Source of the DNA: CAWATZ01 sp963784995
GTDB taxonomy: Bacteria; Planctomycetota; Planctomycetia; Gemmatales; Gemmataceae
Assembly: GCA_963784995.1 (NCBI GenBank)
Contig: CAWATZ010000011.1
Location: 310,001 to 374,000 of the forward strand
Direction of reading: 5' to 3'
DNA: 64,000 nt
Shown here: in pieces, positions 17,208 through 25,690 of the stretch
Numbering within the stretch: the stretch's first letter is position 1
Layout: each line of letters starts with the position of its first letter
The notes under the pieces: model-generated
Told to the model about the DNA's origin: nothing
The model's input: only the letters and a program-made list of their open reading frames with translations
The model's database searches: none
Made by a program: the position numbers and the translations under genes

Positions 17208-18333
17208 TCAGCGGCCAGGGTCGGGCGGCTTGGAGGGTGCATCGCCGAACAGCCACTTGCGGACGTAGTCGCTGACCGATTTCAACCGCTCATCGCTGAT
17301 TCGCTCGCGGTAGACGCTCGCCATGTCGTCCGCTGCATGCCCCATGATGAAATCCACCGCCGGCTGATCCTTCGACTCGTCGGCAATGGTGCGGAAAACG
17401 TGCCGCAAGGTGTAGAAACCAATCCCTTGCCTCCCGTTGATGCCCAGTTTCTTCAACAGTGTGCCGACCTTGAAACAGGCCGGACTGCTGGCGTCTTCCT
17501 TGTGCCAGCTCTGGCCTTGAGCTGTTAGGAACACCAGGCCGGCGTCTTCTGGGTTCTTCGGAGCTGGACGTTTCTCCAAGGATTCCCGGATCGCTTCGAC
17601 TGTTTCAGGCCAAAGGCAGCAGCGGCGCTTGACCCCGGTTTTCGGGCGGGGGAAATCAACCCAACCGCTCTCCAGGTCAAGGGCCGCCTCCGGCATCCGG
17701 CCACAGTCGGCCATGCCAAAGCCCGCGTTGATCCCCAGCAAAACCATTGCCTTGAGCGGCACACCGGCCGCGGCAATGAGGCTGCGAATCTCCTCCGCGG
17801 TGAACAGCTTTGGCCCCTTCGCGGCCCGGTGCAGTCGGAGGGTTTTCTGGCTTGGTCGCTGAAACCCCTGGCCATAGCGGATCACCCGCCCGATCAGGGA
17901 GTTGTCGGTCCCGTACTTGAATACGCTGCGAACCCGTTGAATGACGTTCCCCAACCTGACCGGACCCCAGCGCTTCGCCATCTTCTTGCGGAGCGCGGCG
18001 AAGTCGTCGGGGCCCAGATCCTCAACCAGTCGGCCCTTGCCGAACTCCTTCACCAGCAGATCGGTTGCTTCCTGGTATTCCTCTCCGGGGCAAGGTCAAC
18101 TCTGTCGTATCCTCTCGGGGTTTGCGGCCGGCATGCAGGGCGTCCTTCTGCTTGAGGTAGTTGTCCAGGGCGGCATCGGGATCGGACCACGACCCGAAGT
18201 AATGGATCTTGCCCCGGATCTTCTTGCACCAGTACCCGGTGGGGTGAGCGGTGAGCGGGAACTCGGGGGAGGGCTTCTCAGGCTTCTTGGACTTGCCGGG
18301 ACCACCGGGCGCGGTAGAATGCTGGTCGGACGT
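17208..18333 (-). CDS. int: tyrosine recombinase (integrase), frameshifted
   Basis: The N-terminal part (KSKKPEKPSPEFPLTAHPTG, then YWCKKIRGKIHYFGSWSDP) is typical of planctomycete integrases. It joins in another frame at about 18090 to the core and catalytic domains. Catalytic features are TLRHVFRT (H..R), FIMGHAADDMASVYRERI (H and the tyrosine) and a GINAGFGMADCGRM segment where the first arginine would be expected. The reading frame opens after a TAA beside AAAGGAGG, and the natural start position is ACG at 18333 instead of ATG. The gene lies 68 bases from the tRNA-Ser it targets, as usual for such elements. Confidence 0.85.
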
Positions 18334-18401
18334 GGTGAACCTCCTTTACCTGGGTCACTGTGTTCCCGGCCGGGGTGCTTACGACACCCCTGCCAATCCT
18401 T

Positions 18402-18441
18402 GGAGAGGTGGCTGAGTGGCCGATAGCGCCGGTTTGCTAAA
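18402..18441 (+). repeat. attR-like direct repeat in tRNA-Ser
   Basis: These 40 bases match 2260-2299 exactly and form the 5' half of the intact tRNA. The element therefore supplied a 5' half that restores the tRNA, while the old 5' half stayed at 2260. Confidence 0.85.
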
Positions 18442-18492
18442 CCGGTGTAGGGAATAATAACCCTACCGCGGGTTCGAATCCCGCCCTCTCCG
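18402..18492 (+). tRNA. tRNA-Ser(GCT)
   Basis: The 91-base gene folds as a class II tRNA: acceptor GGAGAGG/CCTCTCC, anticodon stem CCGGT/ACCGG with loop TTGCTAA (anticodon GCT), a long variable arm (GTAGGG...CCCTAC), T arm GGTTCGAATC and discriminator G. CCA is not encoded. It is the integration target of the element, and its upstream DNA now comes from the element. Confidence 0.93.
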
Positions 18493-18500
18493 CTTGCTGG

Positions 18501-18540
18501 GGGCCGACGTGTCGTAAGTGATTGACACGTCGGCCCTTGC
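18501..18540 (+). terminator. terminator of tRNA-Ser
   Basis: A perfect 13-bp stem (18501-18513 with 18524-18536) and a 10-base loop lie nine bases after the tRNA and are followed by a T-rich stretch. Confidence 0.7.
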
Positions 18541-18654
18541 CTTTTCCTGGAACCGAACCTCCGCTTGCCGGGTAATCCTTGTCAGGATGAGACGATCGCA
18601 TCCTGGTCCGACCATTCCAGCCGATCAATCTCGAACTTTCCGAGGAGTTCGCTC

Positions 18655-18912
18655 ATGCCTTTCCTGTCGAGTCGGTGCTGCACGGCGATCGGTTTCGCTC
18701 TGTCTCTGACGGCCGTCGGGATGGGCCCCAGGCCGGCGGTCGCGGACCCGGGCGGCGAACCCTTGCCGCCTGGCGTGATCGCTCGTCTGGGCCAGCCTCC
18801 CGTCCAGCACAACCGGGTCATCACTTGCCTGGCGTTGGCGCCGGACGGCAAGACGCTCCTGTCGGGGAGCGAGGACGGCACAGCGATTCTCTGGGACTTG
18901 AAGGGAAAATGA
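18655..18912 (+). pseudogene. truncated secreted WD40 protein
   Basis: ATG 18655 gives a signal peptide (CCTAIGFALSLTAVGMGP), then EPLPPGVIARLG, the same opening motif as the giant WD40 proteins at 57216 and 61682, and a single WD blade ending DGTAILWDLKGK before a stop. Those relatives are over 1,000 residues, so this is either a remnant or a one-blade fragment. The following 180 bases carry no continuation in any frame that I can support. Confidence 0.6.
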
Positions 18913-19093
18913 GCGGCGGCGGCGTACGGTCCACCTACCGAGGAATCGCTCGCAGCTCCTTTCGCAGCATCGGCTCCTCTTGCGGTTGGACGTTGAGAAA
19001 GTGTCGCCACTGCGGGCAGAGGTGACGGGATATGCTCCTTCGCCGCTTGTCGCGGCGGCCCAGCCTGGCGGTTGTGGGCCAGGAGCAGCACCA

Positions 19094-21555
19094 CTACCGA
19101 TACTCCAGGGTGGAAGCGTCGAGCAGCCTCACAGTTGTCGCATTCTTATCCCAGGGTGAACCGCCGCAGGCCAGGGTCTTGCCATCGCGACTGAACGACG
19201 TGATGGTTCCGAACCCCATCGAGTTCCTTCGCTTTCCCGTCGCAGGGTACTGAGGATCGGTGACATCCACGAGGACGATCTGGCCGTTACCATCGTGTCC
19301 CACAACGGCCAGCAATTTGCCGTCGGCGCTCAAGGCCATCCACTCGAAGCCCTCGCGATCGACCTCCAATTTCTCTCCCTGCTCCTTCCAGGTGCCCATC
19401 TCGAAACGGCGCAGGATGCCTTTCTCCCCTGTGTCCCCTGTGCCGACGAACAACGTGCCACCGTCGGGTGAGACACAAACATACCTTCCCGGCATCGGCG
19501 GGCGGCGCTCCTCACCGGTGTCCACGTTCCAGAAACGTACCGTATCGTCCCAACTCCCGGTCACGAGGGTCTTGTCATCCCGACTGAAGGCGATCGACCC
19601 GATGATGCCATTGTGTCCACCGAGTTTGCGGCCTTCGGGCTTCGCGGACAAATGCCACAGCCGCACGTCCCTGGCAGAGTTACCGCCGCCCGAGGCCAGC
19701 AACTTGCCGTCGTTGCTAAACGCCACGGCGGAGACGCCCGCAGTGTGGCCCCGGAGCGGTTTACCCAGTTCGCTCCCGGTGGCCACCTCCCACAAGCGCA
19801 CCGTCGCATCCATGCTGCCGGAGGCGAGCCGTTTACTGTCCGGGCTGAAGGCGACACAGGTGACCTCCCCGGTGTGCCCTGTCAGCTGACGCACCTGTTG
19901 CCTCGTCACGGCGTCCCACAACTTCACCGTTTTGTCCTTGCTGGCCGTCGCGAGGTACTTGCCATCCGGACTGTACTGCAAGAAGAGGATGGTCGCGCTA
20001 TGGGGTTGGAGCTTGGCTGTGGGACTCTCCGCGGGGCTCGGGGCCGGACCCGGAGCAAGTGCCTTTGCTGGGGGATCGTTCTCGGTGACCAGGTTGGGGG
20101 GCATCGTCGCCTTTTGTGTCCACGGCTTCCAGAAAGTCAGGACCACCGCGAAACCAGCCGCGAGGAGAAGCAGCCCGGCCACGCTCAGGACAATCCCGAG
20201 GGGAAAGGGAGTGAGTCGGCGACCTCGGCCCGGCGTCTTCGTCGGGGGGAGCGGCCCCTTCGACTCAGCCGAAGGGGGAAGGGAAGCCGGTTCCCCAGAA
20301 CCCGGCAGCGTCCGTTTATCCTGTTCCGGGGAACGGGTGGGCTGTCTCCCCGGAGAAGCGGCGGGCCTGGCCTTCTTCGGTGGCGGAGGCGCGGACCCGG
20401 AAGGTGCCGGGGGCGCACCGGTTGCTTGCGCTCGATCTCTGCCAGCGCCGCGACCACGGCCTGAGCCGAGGCCGGCCGCTCTCCGGGATCCTTGGCCAGC
20501 AGGTGCATGACGAGGTCCGAGAGGGTCGCCGGCACTTCCGGGTTGAGTTCGCCCGGCGGCCTGGGCTGCTCGGTGGCCACCGCCATCAGCGTGGCAATCG
20601 TGTCGCTCCCCTGGAACGGCAGCACTCCGGTGCAGAGGCGATACAGGACGCAGCCCAAACTGAACAGGTCGCAGCGGGCATCGAGACCCTTGCCGGTCAC
20701 CTGCTCGGGGGCCATGTACGCCGGGGTGCCGACAATGGCACCCGACTGGGTCAGGTGCGCCTTGTCATCGACGGCGCGGGCCAGGCCGAAATCGAGGATT
20801 TTGACCCGGCCGCGGTCGCCTTCCAGCCACAGGTTGCCCGGCTTGATGTCCCGGTGGATCAGGCCGCAAGCGTGAGCGGCAGCCAGCCCGTCAGCGACTT
20901 CCCGGCCAATCCGCACCACCTCGGTCAGCGGCAGCAGGCTTTCCCGCCGGAGTCGCTCATCCAGCGGCTCCCCCTTGAGGAATTGCATGGCCAGAAAGGG
21001 CACCCCACGATCTTCGCCTACCTGGTAGATATGGACGATGTGATCGTGGTCGATGGCCGCGGCCGTCCTGGCCTCGCGCAGGAAGCGCTGGCGAGCCGAA
21101 GCACTGACCGCCAGGGTCGGCAGCATCGCCTTCAGTGCCACGCAACGCTCCAGCTGCGGATCCTCGGCGCGGAAGACCACGCCCATGCCGCCGGCGCCCA
21201 GCACTTGCAGCACCCGATAAGGACCAAGGCGGCCCAGCTCATCCGGCGCCTGGGGCGGAGCCAGGAAATCATACAGTTCCTGCTCGGGACGGTTCGAGTG
21301 AGCATTGCCGATTCCATCCCCCTCCGCAAGAGCGTCCCCGCGCCCTGGCAGGGCGGCCGCTTTCGACCAGGAAACGGTGGGGGGCAGCGTCTTGGGCTCG
21401 ACACAGGAGGATGCCGGCGAGCGCTTGTCAGCCGGGGCGGAGGCCGTCGGAATGCAAACGGGTTGACCGCAGTGAGGGCACCTGGCCTTCTTCCCGGCGA
21501 ACGCATCTTTGACTTGCAGGTTCTTGCCGCAGTGAGAACACGAGAAGGCGATCAT
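19094..21555 (-). CDS. Ser/Thr protein kinase with zinc ribbon, TM helix and WD40 propeller (frameshifted)
   Basis: ATG 21555 starts a zinc ribbon (CSHCGKNLQVKDAFAGKKAR, CPHCG), then a Hanks-type kinase at about residues 110-375: glycine loop LGAGGMGVVF, lysine in VALKAML, HRDIKPGN, DFGLA and APEQ. One frame switch near 20425 leads through a proline-rich linker to a membrane helix (VAGLLLLAAGFAVVLTFW) and about seven WD40 blades (KTVKLWDAVTRQ, ATVRLWEVATG and others) ending at 19094. The cytoplasmic kinase and outside propeller form a receptor-like protein, a design common in planctomycetes. Both ORFs are intact apart from that single switch. Confidence 0.82.
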
Positions 21556-21665
21556 GCGAGGGCTCCGAGGGAAGAGAAGGTCGGCTCAGGCTCGCCGTGC
21601 AGGAAACGAACGGCACGCGGCCGTATCCAGTCATTGTATCTACCCGGCAAGAGCTTCTGTTCGTG

Positions 21666-23336
21666 TCAGCTTCGGGGAAGCGTCTGCAGTTCCTTTCGCA
21701 GCCTGGCGCCCACCTCCGGACGAACCATGCTGACGTAAGCGATCATCCCCTCCAGCCAACCACGAAAATCCGGCCGGCCTTCGCGGTTCTGCGCCTCCAG
21801 CCCTTCATGGCGGGCCCGGTGCAGGATCGCTCGCAGCCGGCGGACCACCTTCCGCCTGACGCCGGGGCGGTCGTTGACCACCAGGCCCGTGACGCACTGG
21901 GCCGTACTGCGCCGATGCACCCGGCTCTTCTTCACGTTGACGGCAAAGCCCTCGTCCTCGGCGACGTGGCGGACGCGGGCCATCAGGTAGCCGACCTGGG
22001 CGTTCAGCTCCTCGCCGCCGGAGAAGGTCATGTCGTCGGCGTAGCGCGTGTACGTCAGACCGAGCTTGCGGGCCACGCCGCCCAGCCGCTTGTCAAGACG
22101 CCGGGCGACCTGGTTGGACAGGCCCGGGCTGGTGCAGGCGCCCTGCGGCAGACCACGCGGGCCGACGGCGACGTGATATGCCTGGCCGGCGTAGGTGACC
22201 TGTTTGCGAGGGCATTCCGTGCAGAGCAGGGCGAGGATCGTCGCCACCGCAGGCGAATAGCCGATCCGATGGAAGACGCTGCGAACCCGCGGAAAGGTGA
22301 CCGTCGGGAAGAAATTCTCCAGGTCGAGGTTGACCACGATGGCCTGGCCGGCGTGCGGCGTTGCGTTGGTGACGATCGATCGGCCCGCCAGGAAGCCGTG
22401 CGCCGGCGGCTCCACGGACAAGCCGTTCAGGACGTTCGCCAGGATCCAGCGCTGGGCTGCGGCCAGGGTGCGGTGCGGGGCGCTGAGGGTGCGGGTGCCG
22501 CCGCTCTTCTTGGGCACCGTGAAGCTGACGTAATGGACCCGAGTGGCCACCTCGGTGTGGAAGGCGAGCCAGCGCAGCCGGGGCACGGTCAGGCCCAGCG
22601 CCGCGGCCAGTTCCGCCGGCGTGGACAGGACGGGGAGGCCCAGGGCTTCGAGCCGGGCGCGGTCCGAGGTGCGATCGTTGAGCCGGCCGGAGACGCCGCG
22701 GCCCAGGAAGACGATGTCGGTCGCCTTGCGGTGGGCCACGTCCTCGGCGTGCTTCTGTTTGCGGGCGAGGGCCTCGGCTTTCTTCTGGGCCTTGAGCTTC
22801 GCGCGGGCTTCGCGGTCCGCTTTCACGGCGGCCTCACCGGCCACCGCTGCCAGCCTCTCGACCCCGTAGCTGTCCGGCCGCAGCCGTTCCATCTCGGCGC
22901 CGACGCGGTGAATCTCGATGAGCTGCTCCGGCGACAGCAAGCCGTGCGTGACCATGGCGCGGTCGATGAGCTTGGTGCGCGGATCGTCGGCCGGGGGAAT
23001 GAGGTCGCGCCGGCCGAACCAGGCCCCGCCGCGGCGCACGTTCTTGGCCGCCTCCGCCAGTTCATCGCGGGCGATCGGCAGGAAGTCGGCGGCGTTCAGG
23101 TCCATGCCGGTGGGTGGTGGGCCGACACCTGCGGGAGTGGGTTTCGCTGCTGGCGGCGCCGGGGCAGGAGCGGGTGGGGGCGTGGGCGGGAGCAGCGCGG
23201 GCACGTCGGCTGTGGTGATACTGAAAGAGCCCGGCAACAGAGACTCCGGCAGAGGCGGTGAGGAAGGGGCGACCTCTTTGCCTTCTTCTTTCGTCGGCTT
23301 GCCGAACAGGCTCCGCAGCCACTCGAAGATGTCCAT
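21666..23336 (-). CDS. retron-type reverse transcriptase (Mx162-like)
   Basis: The 556-residue protein has a long N-terminal extension (proline-rich to about residue 75, then helical with AKLKAQKKAEALARKQKHAE), followed by an RT domain. Visible motifs are the retron signature NAxxH (NATPH, residues 324-328), DLENFFP (338-344), LPQGACTSP (396-404), the catalytic YADD (432-435) and VTG (482-484). The stretch PRLRWLAFHTEVATRVHYVS is what I recall from myxobacterial retron RTs. The enzyme should copy an upstream msr-msd RNA into multicopy DNA. The structured repeat at 23388-23570 lies just upstream, and SWIM and ARM-like genes precede it, so it is the last gene of a retron operon. Confidence 0.88.
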   Translation of the reverse strand: MDIFEWLRSLFGKPTKEEGKEVAPSSPPLPESLLPGSFSITTADVPALLPPTPPPAPAPAPPAAKPTPAGVGPPPTGMDLNAADFLPIARDELAEAAKNVRRGGAWFGRRDLIPPADDPRTKLIDRAMVTHGLLSPEQLIEIHRVGAEMERLRPDSYGVERLAAVAGEAAVKADREARAKLKAQKKAEALARKQKHAEDVAHRKATDIVFLGRGVSGRLNDRTSDRARLEALGLPVLSTPAELAAALGLTVPRLRWLAFHTEVATRVHYVSFTVPKKSGGTRTLSAPHRTLAAAQRWILANVLNGLSVEPPAHGFLAGRSIVTNATPHAGQAIVVNLDLENFFPTVTFPRVRSVFHRIGYSPAVATILALLCTECPRKQVTYAGQAYHVAVGPRGLPQGACTSPGLSNQVARRLDKRLGGVARKLGLTYTRYADDMTFSGGEELNAQVGYLMARVRHVAEDEGFAVNVKKSRVHRRSTAQCVTGLVVNDRPGVRRKVVRRLRAILHRARHEGLEAQNREGRPDFRGWLEGMIAYVSMVRPEVGARLRKELQTLPRS

Positions 23337-23387
23337 GCGCTTTTCCCATGCGTGACGGACAAGGAGGAAAACCAGGGGGCGGCGGTC

Positions 23388-23570
23388 CCGACTTCGAGGC
23401 AGGGACCAGGGTCGTTCACCGAGGCTAGACCGAGCCCTAGGGGCGGTGGTAACCTCGTTGGCTCAGACACCGCCCCTAGGGCTTGGTCTAGCCAAAAGAA
23501 CAACGGCCCTGGGGATGCAACGCAGGCCAAGGTCAAACCGCGGCGGAACACCGCAGCAGGTTGGTCTCGG
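23388..23570 (-). ncRNA. candidate retron msr-msd RNA, copy 1
   Basis: This 183-bp block lies between the SWIM gene and the RT gene. Its core (23423-23493) is a 26-bp stem with one wobble pair and a 19-base loop. On the minus strand a smaller hairpin (23554-23543) precedes it, then the long hairpin, then 35 bases, then the RT start 52 bases on. That is the expected msr, msd, RT order. A second copy at 25475-25657 differs at only six positions. No protein is predicted here. Confidence 0.65.
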
Positions 23571-23675
23571 GATGCCGCACGCCCCCGTGATTCATTGCAT
23601 TGCGCTGCTGCACACACAGCAGCAACTCCCCTTTGGCAGGGAGGGATTTCGCAGCCGCCTCCAAACCGCAAGCGG

Positions 23676-25419
23676 CTAATTCCACAAGCTATCAAACCAG
23701 CTCTCCAGCGTCTTCGGCTCCGGCCGCTCGCCCAGCGCAATGCGCCGCAGCGCTTGCAGGTGCCGGCACGGTCCGCGCCGCAGGCCCGCCTCGTGGTGGT
23801 AGCCGCAATCGCACTTGCCGCGCAGGATTCGGCCATCGCCGTCCAGCACCGCCTCGACCGGTGCGTTCACCGCCACCCCCTTGCGGAGCAGGCCGATGAA
23901 CCCCGACGGCTGGCTCGTGCTGCCCACCACCCCGGCCAGGATGCGCAGCCCCGTTGGCGAGCGCTCGTCTCGCGTCAAGCTCACGTACCCCCCGGCGACC
24001 AGTTCCCGACCGGCCTCGGTCTCGGGACTCTCCGGGCCGACCTCGCTCAGGGCCAGCGCCACCGGCATGATCTGCCGCCAGCGGTAGACGCCCGCCGGCA
24101 GGTCGTGGATCAGCTGGCCCATCAGCGCCAGCCGGTTCAGCGCCGCCGCCACGTACGGCGCCGACGCCCCGGTCCGTGCAGCGCACCTCCTCGAAGGTGC
24201 GCGTCGGGCTGTCCTGGAACGTCGCGGCCACGTCGCCCAGCAGGTCGGTGCTTGGGTCCAGCGGCGGCGCAATCTGGTCCAGGGCGCTGCCGCCGGTCCA
24301 GTCGTTCACCGTCCAGCCGGACAGCCCCAGCAGCAGCCGCATCTCGCCCATGCGCACCGACCAGAAGCTCGGCAGGCCCGTGCCCATCAGGAACACGTCG
24401 GCCCCCTCGGCCAGCGGCAGCAGCCGGGCCAGGACGCGCAGCCGATCCCGGCCCCAGGTGCGAATCACTTCCGCCCGCAGACCAGGGTACGGCGTGCCGT
24501 GCAGCACGATCCGCTTCTCCCACGGCTCCAGCACCAGCGTCGCCGGCTTGCCCGGCTCCAGCTCGAAGCGCACCGCTCGCGGGCTCTTCTGGGCCCGATG
24601 CCGCTTGAGCCAGGCCAGCACGTTGTACAGTCCCTCCCGGCTGACCGGCACGCGCCGTAGCGGCAGACTCATCGCCGATTGCAACTGCATGAAGCCGCGC
24701 AGCCAGCTGGGCGGCAGGTCGATCTTCTCCTCGCGGTAGTCGGCCGCGCCTTCCGTCGCAACCTCGAACCCTTTCGGATCGACCTGGAAGCGCGTCTCGC
24801 GGTAACTGCGCAGCTTCTGGAACTCCTCGTACAGCGCCCACGAGTAATCGACGTTGGTGGTTCCCAGGGCGACGTTCTCCTCCTTGCTGAAGGCGCTGCG
24901 GTCCACCGTCAGGCACCCGTAACTGCTCTCGTCCTTGCTGAAGCACTCGAAGAACAGCACGTCCGGAGCGACGGTGATGACCGGATCGCACGGCACCAGC
25001 ATCCGCCACAGCTCCGGGTCGTTGTACGACAGGTAGTTGGAATACTTCAGCCGGGCGCTCCAGTAGACGCCGCGCAATCGGTTGAAAGTGGGTTCGAGTT
25101 TCTGGGCTGCCACCGCATTGTCGGCGCCGAGGATGGCGGCCCGTGCCTGCTGGGCGGCACCGCGCCGCAAGGCGTCCTCACGCTCCTTCATGCGGGCGAG
25201 GTATTCCTTGAAATCGCTATGGTCCTTGGGCTGGAAACGCAGGTCGCTGACGACCACGTCGTGCAGGGCGCTGACTGCCTCGCGGAAGCGCAGCGGCTGG
25301 TGCAGCGTGCCGACGTAGCTGACGCGATCGCGGCGCAGGTTGGGCTCCAGTGACAGGGCCACGCCGGCCGGGCCTGTCCAGATCCGGCTTCGACCCAGGT
25401 AGGCAACAGAGAGGTTCAT
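23676..25419 (-). CDS. SWIM zinc-finger protein, WHSWIM-type retron partner (frameshifted)
   Basis: ATG 25419 (after GAGGGACC) gives MNLSVAYLGRSRIW and about 410 residues of mixed alpha/beta sequence. A one-base switch near 24185 leads to a winged-helix-like part (ASAPYVAAALNRLALMGQLI) and a SWIM finger (CDCGYHHEAGLRRGPCRHLQ, with C, C, C, H ligands), ending in TAG at 23676. SWIM domains bind nucleic acid or protein. From memory, WHSWIM and ARM proteins accompany RTs in retrons of the class called type XIII. The two structured repeats flank this gene. It may be an effector or its regulator; nothing in the sequence shows enzymatic activity. Confidence 0.75.
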
Positions 25420-25474
25420 TGGTCCCTCAAGCCGCAAGCGGCTTCGCATGAAAGAAATGGGGTGCCGGACCGCC

Positions 25475-25657
25475 CCGACTTCGAGGCGCCGACCAGGGTC
25501 GTTCACAGAGGCTAGACCGAGCCCTAGGGGCGGTGGTAACCTCGTTGGCTCAGACACCGCCCCTAGGGCTTGGTCTAGCCAAAAGAACAACGGCCCTGGG
25601 GATGCAACGCAGGCCAAGGTCAAACCACGGCGGATCACCGCAGCAGGTTGGTCTCGG
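25475..25657 (-). ncRNA. candidate retron msr-msd RNA, copy 2
   Basis: This block is the same length as copy 1 (183 bp), with six mismatches and no gaps, and in the same orientation. The long hairpin (25510-25580) is fully preserved, including its 19-base loop. It lies between the ARM-like gene and the SWIM gene, 56 bases before the SWIM start codon. Confidence 0.6.
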
Positions 25658-25690
25658 ATCGGCCCGGGCACCCCATGATTGCCTGATGAT

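Noticed and set aside
21597..23261. A 554-residue plus-strand frame opposite the RT
   Set aside because: The RT on the other strand has intact catalytic motifs; the plus frame is low in domain-like content and typical of high-GC antisense.
23096..23836. A 246-residue minus-strand frame through the RT start and the structured block
   Set aside because: It reads the hairpin and the proline-rich RT start in a wrong frame and resembles no protein.
23388..25657. The two 183-bp hairpin blocks as simple terminators or transposon ends
   Set aside because: No T runs follow the stems, no transposase is near, and the high identity extends about 35 to 77 bases beyond the hairpin on its two sides, with smaller hairpins included.
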